Of a stretch of 64,000 bases of DNA, positions 33,643-43,603 are shown one piece after another. A model generated the notes under the pieces. The model did no database searches, had not been told where the DNA came from, and saw only the letters and a list, made by a program, of their open reading frames with translations. The stretch covers positions 4,340,001 through 4,404,000 of the forward strand of contig PUDQ02000003.1 in NCBI GenBank assembly GCA_002964805.2, written 5' to 3'. Every line of letters starts with the position of its first letter. The first letter of the stretch is position 1. The translations under genes were made by a program, and so were the position numbers. This stretch comes from Trametes villosa (lineage: Eukaryota; Basidiomycota; Agaricomycetes; Polyporales; Polyporaceae).

Positions 33643-35530
33643 ATGGTAGACGTCCGTGACCATGGGTCCTATCCTACAAGCTCTCCCCTGCTGAAACTGC
33701 CCGAGGAACTCCGGATCGAGGTACTGAGCCATCTCGATGCCAAATCCCTCCTACGCTGCCGCCTAGTACGTCCCGAAATCCTTCAATAGCTAAAATCATA
33801 TCAATGCAGAATGGGTCTAGGTATGTACAGCCCTTCGAGATGCCGTCAAGGAGTCCATGCAGCTCCAGTACAACATCGAACTCGCCGCGGACGGCCTCGT
33901 CGACGGCACCGGCTGCAACCTCCCCGTCGCCGAACGCTACAGCCTCCTCCTCGAGCGGCGCAGGCGGTGGCGGCGCCTCGACTGGAAGAAGGTCGACTCC
34001 TTCTCCGCCCCGGGGTCGTGCCAGGCGTACGAGCTCGTCGACGGCGTGTTCGCGTCCTCGAGGGGGTTCGGGTTCGTCGGCTCGCGCCATCTGGCGATAA
34101 CCCGTCTACCGAGTGGGGTGGAAGGGGTGCGACAGACGGAGAGGACGGACATCGGATTCTCGGCGCGCGACTTCGCGATGGACCCGTCGCAGGACCTGAT
34201 CGCGCTGGTGCTCACCGGTGGGCCGACGTAAGTCATCGCCCCGACTACGCACGTATTCTGGCTAACATAACTGCCTAGGCATCACGTCGGGCTTAACGTC
34301 GTGGTCCGCCTCCACACCCTGAGCAACAACCGCCCCCACCCGCAGGCTGCCGCGCCCCAGCTCAACCTGCCGGTGGGCGAGCACTACGACCGGGCGTTCA
34401 TCCAGATCGTTGACGACGTCGTCGGTATGTTCTTTTGGATGCACGACCCCGCCCTCGTCATCTGGAACTGGCGCACCGGCAAAGTCGTCGTGGTACGCAC
34501 ATCCACATCGCGCCACTCCCTCCTAGTCTCGCTAACTCCTCAAGCAGAACTGTGTGGAGTCCGGCCTACTCAGCCTAGCATACGACTTTGCATTCCTCTC
34601 CAGTCGCGCATACATGATCACCAACACGACCGGGTCCGGCGCCATCAACATCTACGCATTCAGCGGGGACCACGACGCTAGCGCACCAGCAGCCCCAACG
34701 AGGGTCGCCCAGCTGCTGCTACCGCCCGTACAGCTCGGCCAGGCCCCGATCCGCTTCTACACGCACTCAGCGCCGTTCGTCGCGCGGCCGACGCCCGGGC
34801 GCCCGTTCGAGACGTCCCCGGAGTGCAGGCTGCACGTCATGGAGCTCATCTACGGCGACCGCACCTCACGCTTCCACCTGTTCGTGCACAACCGCTACCT
34901 GCTTTCGTACGTACCGCCGAGCATAGGCTCCGGCGCGTCGTACGAGCCCGTGGTGAAGGAGTGGACGTCGTGGGGCCCGGATAACACGCGCCTCTGGCCG
35001 GTCACGGGCGTCTTCCAGTGGCTGAGGTGTGTGCTTGTTGCAGCGTACGAGTGCGCCGGTGCGGTGCTGACTGCTAGGGACAGGTATGTGCACGGGGAGC
35101 GCATGATCCTGCCCGCGATTATCCCCGGTGCCCCGCCCACGGCGACGACGGCGACGATGATGATGTACGACTTCAACGTGCACCCGAAGCGGCTCGACGA
35201 CCCGGTCGCGCTCCAGGAGTGGCAGGACAACGCGATCGCAAACTTGTTGACGTCGGAGGGGCCCGTCGAGGCGGAGACGGTCTTCGAGGCCCCGGTGGTG
35301 ACGCGCCTCCCGTTCCTGATGGTGCGCCGGAGCCGGCCTCTGCGCACGCCCGACTACTCGGGCTTCATGATCGACCACGAGCACTTGGTGGGGATGCGGG
35401 TGCGTGGTGTGAGCTTTACGATTCGAATGTCTGTGAGCCGCTGCTGACGATTTTGCAGGACGTGGATTTGGCCGTTGCGGATATGGACTTGGAAAACAGC
35501 AATGTAGACCTAGACGTCTTCACGTTTTGA
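33643..35530 (+). CDS. F-box protein, divergent pair member 2
   Basis: Join 33643-33765, 33821-34227, 34279-34492, 34548-35026, 35084-35399, 35459-35530; 536 residues. F-box at about 15-50 (LLKLPEELRIEVLSHLDAKSLLRCRL, continuing VCTALRDAV). Colinear with member 1: LLERRRRWRRLDW, DPSQDLIALV, VIWNWRTGKVVV, SWGPDNTRLW, YVHGERM, MYDFNVHPKRL, and a short last exon ending VFTF (VYTL in member 1). Exon phases 0/2/0/2/0 are identical. This pair arose by inverted duplication or duplication followed by inversion. Presumed SCF adaptor with unknown target. Confidence 0.8.
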
Positions 35531-35941
35531 ACGCCTTCGTCGCCTTTAAGGCGATGTATGTTCAAATCACAAGTAAATACTATCCAGGACCTTTCAGCAG
35601 TGTTCGTGCATACCCGTGTTGTGTGAGTACATTATCGGTCTTCTCACCCGCCATCAGCTCATGCTGAACTCGCTGCACAGATACTAGATTACATGAATGA
35701 CATACCCAACTCTGCTACCGCGCCATCCCTCGCACAGATCCCGGCGTTGCATGGCGTACCAGCGCCTACGCCCAACATGACCCCAATCTAGGGGCAGTGA
35801 CATCATCGGTGGTGGATGGTCGCGCTCGCCCTCTGCCGGGCGGTGATCCCTCTCTCTCTCTTACCACCACTCGACGACCACCCCTACAGCATATTCTTAT
35901 CCTTTACATCCATATTCAACACTAGAAACGCGCAAAACACT
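35531..35941. other. Intergenic, promoter of spartin-like gene
   Basis: 411 bp. A pyrimidine-rich tract (ccctctctctctcttacc) lies about 95 bp before the ATG, a frequent core-promoter feature in fungi. Nothing else seen. Confidence 0.4.
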
Positions 35942-37540
35942 ATGGCGGACACGCTTATCACCATCCCCGGAGTCACCGCCCAACACATCCTCGGCGAAGC
36001 CAACGTCGTCCTGGGCTCCGGCGACCTCAACATCGTACCTGTCGCAGGAGGAGACGACCTCACCCTGACGGTCGGAGCTGCTGCATTTGCGCTGAAGAAG
36101 GGAACGGAGTTTGGGACGCTGGAGGACGACGTGCGCGCGTACGTGTTCTCTCCGGAGATTGAAGGTGTCCATGGCGGGTGAGTGGCGCGTCATTTCACAT
36201 CCTAGGCAGTGCGCTGAGACTGCGCAGATATGTGAAGCTCAGCCTGCCGGAGGGCGTGACCGAGGACGGGTCGCGGCTGTCGGCGCTGCAGACGAAGTTC
36301 GAGGAGGTCCTGATCGCGCACGGGCTGCTGCAGCCTGCGGAGGAGTCGAGCGCGCGGCAGAAGATCAAGGATGCTATTCATAAGTAGGGCTTGTGCTTGT
36401 ATACTTCTCGGACTGGCGAAGCTCATATGCATGGTACACCCTGTGTGCAGTCAGAGCAGCGAACCCCTTGTGACTATCCCGGCGGCGGTCGCTGCGCAGG
36501 TTCTTGGCGAAGAGACGACAGTGCTGTCTGAGGGGACACTATCCTTGGTCGTGATTCCACGAGCAGAAGGAGATTCCGTGGAGCCCTTGTTGACGTTGAC
36601 CGTCGGCAAGGCTGCGTTCCCTCTTTACAAGACGACGATATTCGGCACGCTTGCAGACGACTCGCGCACATACCTATTCACCCCCGAAGTAGAGGGCGCC
36701 GACAAGGGGTGAGTCCCACCGGTGTTGCGCCCTGTCATAGGAGACGCTGATATCTAACACCGCCTCTCCACTCAGTTTCGTAGCAATAGTACTGCCTGAA
36801 GCAGCCGAGCATCCTGGCACCGACCTAGCAGAGCTGCAGAACACCTTCGAGCTCGCGCTTATCGAGTACGGGCTGCTCAAGGACGGCCTCGAAGCCTCCG
36901 CCGACGAGGTCGGCCGGAGCGTGCGCGAAGACTCCGCGCGCGTTGCCCAGCGCGTCCGCCAGGCGAAAGAGACGTGAGTCCGCCTACCCACCCTCTCTCA
37001 CTTCAACCGCAAAGCTTACACCTCCGTTCGCTCCTCACCAGATATCTCCAAACCCACCCCCGCACGATCGACCCCGCCCACTTCTCCCACACAACGCACA
37101 ACGTGACCGGCACGAGCGAGTCAAGCACCCAATCGCTCGCCGACGCCGCGCACTGGGTCTCCGGGGCAGTGACCTCCGCGGCCTCCTCCGCGGGCGCCTG
37201 GCTCGCGAGCACGTTCGTGCCCACGAGCCCCGAGGCGACCGCGCAGCTCGACGCCGCCGCGCGCGGCGCGTCCGCCGTCGCGCAGGGCGTGGCCGCGGGC
37301 GCGGGCGAGGTCAAGGACACGCTCAAGGACGCCGCGGGGGCGGTCGTGGAGAACGACTATGGGGAGGAGGCGCGGGGGGTGGTGGGGGGCGTGGGCCAGA
37401 GCGTGGCGAATGTGGGCGCGGTCGCGGGCGATGCGGCGACGGTGACGAGTGGTGCGGCGTTGGCGGTCGCCGGGCTGCAGGGCGCGGCGGGGAGGCAGGA
37501 TGAGGAGCAGCGGGAGGTGGAGGGTAAGGCTGCGGAGTGA
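35942..37540 (+). CDS. Spartin/senescence-domain-like protein with duplicated N-terminal domain
   Basis: Join 35942-36177, 36228-36383, 36451-36708, 36776-36973, 37042-37540; 448 residues, all four introns in phase 2. Residues 1-130 and 131-270 are repeats: LxTIPxVxAxxxLGE, LTVGxAAF then FGTL, YxFxPEIEG, LPEGV, FExxLIxxGLL. The C-terminal 170 residues are Ala/Gly-rich (AVTSAASSAGAWLASTFVPT, GVAAGAGEVKDTLKDAAG, NVGAVAGDAATVTSG), like the spartin/plant senescence domain that associates with lipid droplets and membranes. Family assignment is tentative. Introns 1 and 3 sit at the same point of each repeat. Reading the repeat units as two genes is possible (stop TAG at 36385), but a gtaggg donor at 36384 restores one frame. 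Confidence 0.6.
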
Positions 37541-38062
37541 GAAAGTTGGTGGGATGCTTTGGACTTGCATGCTTTAGTAGAGGCCTTGATGTGTACTGAT
37601 AGCTAGACTGCCGACGATGGATGTAATTGTATGATATTTCTCGAGGGTGTCGCGGTGTGTCTAGTTGTTGAAGCAGCGCCGCTGAGTGTCTGGTATCCCG
37701 CGGCGGTGTGCTGCCCGCCTGATAAAGAGGTGGTCCAAGGACTTAGCTGAGTGATTCATCGAGTAATGAGTGAAGAACTCCGAACACAGCGAGGTTCCCG
37801 ATAGTCACCAGCTCAAGCACTCAGCGAATCAAGTTCGAGGATGTCATGCCCGAACGCTATAGACGTTTCACGAGATTCACTTGATTGCGGTATGATAGAG
37901 AGACAAAACAGCTAAGCGAGCGTAGACCGGAACTATTAGCCTAGGAGATTTGTAAACCTAATACGATGTAATATATCGAATGAGGGGACAGGAAAGAGCT
38001 TCGGAGGACCTCCGCCTTTCCTGGGTGGAGTGCGGCCAGGTCGCCGCGCGCGCATGCTCCGC
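37541..38062. other. Convergent intergenic, nothing seen
   Basis: 522 bp between the spartin-like stop and the hydrolase stop. No gene recognised. Confidence 0.45.
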
Positions 38063-39296
38063 TTAGATACCGTGCGCCTTGAGGAAGTCGAAGATGATGC
38101 CAAACGCCTGGGGCGCAACCTCGTGGAGGTTGAGGTCGTGGCTAAAAGTCGGACTGAGTCAGTATAAGCCTCACCCGGCAGGAGAAAGTGAGAGGACTAA
38201 CCCAGCATCAAGGTTCTCGACGGTCTGAACAGCCTTCGAGTTGGTGAACAGGCCCGCAGTGGTGTTCAGGAGACCGACGCAGTCACCACCGCACGCCGAG
38301 ACGTCGTAGCGGCCCTGGAGGACGAGGACGGGCGCCTTGACGTGGTCGAACGCGATCGGGGTGTCCAGGAGCGACGGGAGCTCGCCGAGCGCGAAGGGCT
38401 CGATCTCGAACGCGTACGTCCAGTCCGCGACCGCGCGCTTGAAGCTGCCCGCGAAGTACACGTACGCGAGCGCGAAGCGGTCGGCCGAGACGAGGTACGA
38501 CGACGCGAGCGCGCCCCAGCGGAGCGGGTTGAGCGTGCGCGCGACGCGGAGCGCGGCGCCCGCGACGAACGGCGCGAAGTACTGCACGGTGCCGCTGAAG
38601 CCGGTGAGCACGACCGCGTCGATCGCACCGCTCGCCTTCTCGTCGGACGCGGCGGCGACGGAGAGGTAGGAGCCGTAGCTGTGGCCGACGAGCGCGACCT
38701 GCGTCGCGTGCAGCTTCTTGCGCGCGTACTGGGTGAGGCCGCTCAGCACGGCGGACTCGACCTGGAACTGGGCGTCCTTGAGGGGATCGACCCTGCAAAG
38801 TGAATTAGGTCAGCGTTTGTGTGGGAAGCGAAGGCGGAAAGTGTGCTTACTTGCCGGACGACGCGACACCAATGCGGTCGTAGCTGAGGACGGAGTAGCC
38901 CTTGGCGACCGCGGCGTCAACGAAGCTGTACTTCTCGCCGCCGATGAAGTTGGGGCGCCAGTAGAGCTTGGACTCGATGATGCCGTGCGTGAGCACGAGC
39001 GTCTTGCCGCCGTTGCCGCAGACGGTCGCGCCGATGTGGTACGTGCTGTCGACCGGGTGGGGCGTCTTGCTCGAGATCGGCAGCGGGTCCGAGGTGGTGT
39101 TGACATTGCGCGAGGTGAGGTTGAACGCGAGCTCGGTCGCGTCCCAGTCGTTGGTGATCGTCGTGTTGATCACGAAGCGCGGCACGCTGACCGAGATCGG
39201 GATGGACACCTCGCGGCACGCGTTGTGGGTGGAGGGCACGGCGTGGGCGGTGGCCGCGAGCACGCTGAGCACGGCAGAGGCGATGAAGCTGCGCAT
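38063..39296 (-). CDS. Secreted alpha/beta hydrolase
   Basis: Join (minus) 39296-38851, 38792-38202, 38141-38063; 371 residues. A clear signal peptide (MRSFIASAVLSVLAATAHA) precedes the mature part. The alpha/beta-hydrolase core shows KTLVLTHGIIESKLYW (oxyanion-type loop), YSVLSYDRIGVASSGK, the nucleophile elbow GHSYGS (Ser187), VLVLQGRYD (candidate acid) and GHDLNLH near the C-terminus (candidate histidine, generated by the last splice). N-glycosylation sites (NTT, NLT) fit secretion. It could be a lipase, esterase or epoxide hydrolase; the substrate cannot be assigned. Two canonical phase-2 introns. Confidence 0.85.
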
Positions 39297-40019
39297 CCTG
39301 GAGAGCTGGGAGAGAGCTGGGAAGGAGGGGCGGGGTGGTGCTGCAGGTGCGTCGGTGGGCAGTGGCCTGGGGACGACTTTCGCTGGACGTCCCGACGCGA
39401 CTTAAGTATCGCGCTGCCCGCCCCCTGAAGTCTCATCCGTGCGCCATCACGCATCGAGCTACGAGGCCGTCTACTGGCCGTCTGCGCGAGCGAGTGAGCG
39501 AGTGAGTGAGCGGGCGCATGAGTGATCACGAATTTGACTCGCATGCCGCCACGCGAAGTGAGACAACCGATATTGATGTTGCCTCAGCCTGCGCCATGTG
39601 GCATCCGCCAGATGATGGGTCAGCAAACATGGCGGGCAGTTTCTAAGCTCGCACTGACTGACATACCTCGCCCGTTTACATTCTTCTTGCGCGACGCTGA
39701 TGCGCTGCTGAGCTGTATACTTCTCCCGGATTACAAAGTCTCTCAGACTCTCCCTCGATGAGACACTCCTGGGAGGAATCGTGAAGCCGGTCCCAGAATC
39801 ATCCTATCCGTCAGCGGCTGAGAATCAGACGCCGGGTGTAAGGCACCGGCCCTTGGCCGGCGAGGGTGAGTGGGATTGCTCGTCGACGTCACTCCGGTGG
39901 GATCTGCAAGTGTATTCAACGCTTCCGCTTCGGTCTTGGTATGTTTTGAGAAGATCTTACCGCGGTGTAAATCGCTGCTGTACCCTCGCTATAAGCTTTC
40001 TTCAGAGTGCAGCGATGCT
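39297..40019. other. Intergenic, promoter of hydrolase and unassigned DNA
   Basis: About 720 bp. The hydrolase 5' flank lies at 39,300-39,550. From about 39,800 the sequence may be the diverged beginning of the spartin-like relic, but I cannot align it. Confidence 0.35.
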
Positions 40020-40433
40020 CAGTCAACCCATGGGGTGTCGAGTGCGACGGAGGCAGCCTCAGAAAGTACAAGGGCATCGATAGCGCCCGTTGCCGGACTC
40101 ACGTCGATCCTCGTCGATCGAAGGCGGTCACTGCCGCCGCGTCTAACTGGCCGGCTGCCGCATGGGTCGCGGGTATATCGCTGAAATTGTTCCCGACGTC
40201 ACTGCGCAGTGCGCACGTCGAAGAAGAAGAAACGCTGCTGGGCGGCCGTCCGAGCACGAGCGGCGGCGGTTTGGAAGCGGGCAGAATGTGGTGAACGTGA
40301 GCGCCGTCGCGGGGGACGCGGCGATGGACGAGCTACACGGTGCTTGGCGTTGCGAGGCCGCGAGGGAGAGCCAGAGCGGGAGGATGCCGAGGAAGTTGAA
40401 GAATGAAGAGATGTCGATGAAACTCCGGGGCTA
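40020..40433 (+). pseudogene. Relic of the spartin-like gene's 3' half
   Basis: Two segments match the intact gene at 37.1-37.5 kb in different reading frames: AVTAAASNWPAAAWVAGI (40,126-40,180) against AVTSAASSAGAWLAS followed by a PTS triplet in both, and NVVNVSAVAGDAA (40,286-40,325) against SVANVGAVAGDAA. A weaker THGVSS...SESTRASIA stretch lies upstream. Stop codons and shifts separate them, and the DNA between has lost the intact gene's length. It lies on the same strand, about 3 kb downstream of the source, beyond the hydrolase gene. No usable frame remains. Confidence 0.6.
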
Positions 40434-40639
40434 GGGGCCCTCCCGAGATCCCCGTCGACTTGGGGGAGCCAATGGAGTAGAAGTACATGGTATACGTCGT
40501 CTCGAGCCGTTATAGTCGTTACATCTGCGATAGTCGTACACCGGTCATAAGATCCCGCACAGTCCTCCCGGAACACACCAGCCCACGAAAGAGAGGGGGG
40601 AAAGCACACCACTTAAGCGCACGTCCGAGCCGATCCCTA

Positions 40640-41877
40640 CTAGTACACGGGGTGCACAGGGGCTGGGGCTGGTGCCAAGCTCCCGACGCTATTGCGCGGG
40701 CTGTACGTGTGCGTGCTCATCGAGCGCTCCGTGCTGAACTCGGTGTCGAAGTCCTGCTTGTCCGCGAGCGACGTCGCGATGTGGATCGTCGGCAGCGTCT
40801 GCGTCGCGGTCGACTTCGTGAACCCGCGGCCCATCACGATGCGCAGGATAAGCATCTGCGGGGACACGCACTGGACATCGCGAACCGTGTCAGCCTCTAT
40901 AGGCGCAGCATGTTGTGCACGGATAGGGATAGACGCACCGTGAACATGACGTAGATGGAGAGGAACAGGATCGAGACCGGGCTGTCCGTGCCGAGCGTGA
41001 CGACGTACGGGATCCCGAAGAGCGTGTACGGCAGTGCGGCCTCGACGACGAGCGCGACCGCGCCGGTGTACTTGCGCGCGACGCGCCGCCCAAGAGTGCG
41101 CTCGATCGCCCGTGCGTGCCAGAGCAGACGCGTGCAGATAAGCATCGAGAGCGTCACGTTGAGGCCGATGACGACCGAGGAGTACGCGAGCGCGACCTGC
41201 GCCGCGCGCCCGAGGAAGAAGTTCGAGTTCGGGAGCCCGGTGAAGACGCAGGTCATGATGCCCAGGGCTGCGGAAGATTGGTGTTGATACTGACGAGATG
41301 GGTGAGGGTGGGCGAACGGGCTTACCTGCCGTGCCTAGGTAGAGGAAGGCCGGGAAGACGATGGGTCTCCAGTCTTCCCATACGACGTAGCAGCGGTAGA
41401 GCTGAAAACTCCTCGTCAGCCTCAGCCGCGCATATCAATCGCGAGCGACTACTCACCAGAAGCCCGTCACTCATGAGGTTGAGCACTATCGACGCCGCGC
41501 TGCCCAATGTCTGGTACCACACCGCAGCGTGGTCCCCGAGGTACGCCGCCGACCCGCCGGGGTAGTCGGCGTGCACGATCCACATCTCCTGCCCGAACAC
41601 GGCCTGCACCGCGACGTAGATCGTGATCATGAGCAGCAGGCCGGTGCTGAGGTACAGGAACAGCCGGAAGCTCTTCGCGTTCCGCGGGTCCTTATTCCGA
41701 AGGATAATGGTCGTGCTCGCGAAGTACAGCATGAGCTCGACCCCTATGAATAGCGGAGGACATAGTTCAGCCAGTGAGTATACACGTCAGTATGGAGGTA
41801 GGCGTACCGTAGAGCAGGGCGTTGAACGTGTTCCCGACATAGAAGCAGTTTTGGAATACGGCGTTGGGGTCCTGCAT
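40640..41877 (-). CDS. Seven-transmembrane integral membrane protein (fungal DUF type)
   Basis: Join (minus) 41877-41808, 41743-41457, 41401-41326, 41267-40939, 40870-40640; 330 residues. Seven hydrophobic segments in order: FNALLYGVELMLYFAS, FLYLSTGLLLMITIYVAVQA, TLGSAASIVLNLMSDGLL, IVFPAFLYLGTAALGIM, YSSVVIGLNVTLSMLI, ALPYTLFGIPYVVTL and ILFLSIYVMFT. LYRCYVVW after helix 3 is typical of a large family of basidiomycete membrane proteins without known function. The C-terminal 70 residues are soluble and Ser/Thr-rich. Plasma-membrane location and a receptor-like role are guesses. Five exons, all junctions canonical and in frame. Confidence 0.85.
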
Positions 41878-43175
41878 CGTAAAGCGGCGGTGGGTGCACG
41901 AGAAGCGAAGAGAAGCACCCGGACGCGGTACAAGTAGCCCCGGCAACCCAAGCAGCTCATGCGGCTAAGATCTCGCGGGAGGCGGGTAGCATGAGGCGCG
42001 GCGTTCTCGAAGTGCGCGCCTGGAAGGGAGAGATCGACTAGAGGGTGCACGGATGGCGGGAACTCCAGCGCGGAAAGATGGGGTGCGTGCTTTGGGTATA
42101 TCCGCTGGAGCCATGCGCTATTGAGTAGGAGACCGACGAGCCGGCAGACGGTCAGGGGCGCGCCCGATCATTCGAGGGTGCGTTGGGCAGTCGGTCGTCC
42201 TGCTCATATAACCGCAAGCAGTTCCTCGTAGACCGTCCATCCATTCCGAGGAAAGGAGAACGGTGTGCGTAGGGGATGCGTCTTGTTGCGAAATCGACCA
42301 AGACATCGGCGGAGTTCGAAAGCGCAGGTAGCAACTCGATCACAAGTATTGTGAGCTGTAGTCCGATCAAGTAGCGCTGGTCAGGGTGGGGTAGCCTTTA
42401 CAAGCTCAGCAGGTCTAGCAGGAATTCTGGCGATCACGGAAAGTCTCGTGAGTCGTCACGGTAAGAGGAGCATAGAGAGGAGCCGAATCGCGATGGCCTC
42501 CCAACCGCTGAGTTTCCGTCGCGGAGGCAAAGCACTAGTACTGTGAACATCTGATAGGCAAATTCTCCTGGTACATGTAACATAGCGTAAGTTTCAGACA
42601 TTTTCACGGAGTTGAGTTGGTTCTATTGGAGGATCCGCGGAGAGATCAGAATGTACGGCCAGATGTAACCGCAGATATGTTGGTGCACGTAGTAGCCCTA
42701 GTTTTCATGTGAGCGCACTGAGGGTAAAGTTTTGCCGCGTGGTAGACCGGAGAGGCAGTCCATAGAAGCACGAGGGTAGACAAGACGAACGAGACAAGCA
42801 TCAGACCCCAGAGGCCCTGGAGGATGATGGTGGTGCGATGATAGCCCGGAGGAAATCCAGGACAATCCCCTACAATCCCCCAGACCTGGTTGGTCTGAAC
42901 TTTAATCCACCAAGAAGGCGCCCGCGGCTGGTATCGATCCGATCTGACGAGCGCCTAGCTTCCTACAAGTTCGACAACGCTATCGTGTTTAACAAGCCAG
43001 GCGCTGCTAGTTTGAAGGGAGAGTGTGTTATCTGGGAAGGGTTTCTCCTTCCGAGTAGCTCAGGCACAGTGTGCAAAAAACATCCGTTATATATGTAGCT
43101 GGCACAAAACGTTCAGCCCGATCCACCTCAGGATATTTGATCCGATGAGTCCGCGCGGGAGCAGTAGACCATTAC
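41878..43175. other. 1.3 kb without recognised gene
   Basis: Upstream of the seven-TM gene. Frames of 60-90 codons occur on both strands without family resemblance. No repeat or mobile element recognised. Confidence 0.4.
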
Positions 43176-43284
43176 GACACCAGTAGGGTTCGAACCTACG
43201 CTCTCAGAGAGAAACAGATGATACCCAGTTCCTGTCTTGCAGGAGCATTCTAATGTGTCGCCTTAACCACTTGGCTATAGTGTC
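43176..43284 (-). tRNA. tRNA, class II with long variable arm, probably tRNA-Ser(AGA), intron-containing
   Basis: Read on the minus strand: acceptor GACACTA pairs with TGGTGTC (one G-U); the D arm is GCC AAGTGGTTAA GGC; the T arm is GTAGG TTCGAAC CCTAC. A hairpin CTCTC/GAGAG fits the long variable arm of Ser and Leu tRNAs. The segment TTAGAA after the D arm matches the anticodon loop of tRNA-Ser(AGA). An insertion of about 30 nt before the 3' anticodon strand is then an intron at the usual position after base 37. The anticodon stem ACACA/TGTTT has one mismatch, so the anticodon call is less sure than the tRNA call. Confidence 0.65.
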
Positions 43285-43603
43285 TTAGGGTCGATTGTCA
43301 GCACGCTGCCACGACCGGCCGGGCGATATAAGGCGAGGAAGTCGTGCACGCATGATACGGGTGGGACCCACAGGTCCGACATGCAAGCAGGTATTCCCGG
43401 GAAGATGTGTAATTATACAGCTATTATATACAGTACGAGTGCGATGCGATATTCAAAGCGTGCAAGACGAGCGCAGACATAGGAACGAAAACAATGCAAG
43501 AAACAGCCACAGTACCTGACCCCGCCTTCCTGACCCCAGGCCTCCACATCCAATCCGGAGGAGGGTATCTACGGAAGCCGAGGAACCAACCTCCACCCAC
43601 CCA
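43285..43603. other. Intergenic, nothing seen
   Basis: 319 bp between the tRNA and the SNF2 stop. No feature recognised. Confidence 0.45.

Noticed and set aside
36431..37540. Separate second gene starting at ATG 36431 in the spartin-like locus
   Set aside because: It would start 43 bp after the first unit's stop. The gtaggg...cag intron gives one continuous frame with matching phase, so a single gene is preferred.
43176..43284. Reading the tRNA as tRNA-Leu
   Set aside because: A CAAGA loop exists in a CTCCTG/CAGGA hairpin, but placing the anticodon there destroys the spacing to the D arm; Ser(AGA) with an intron fits the arms better.
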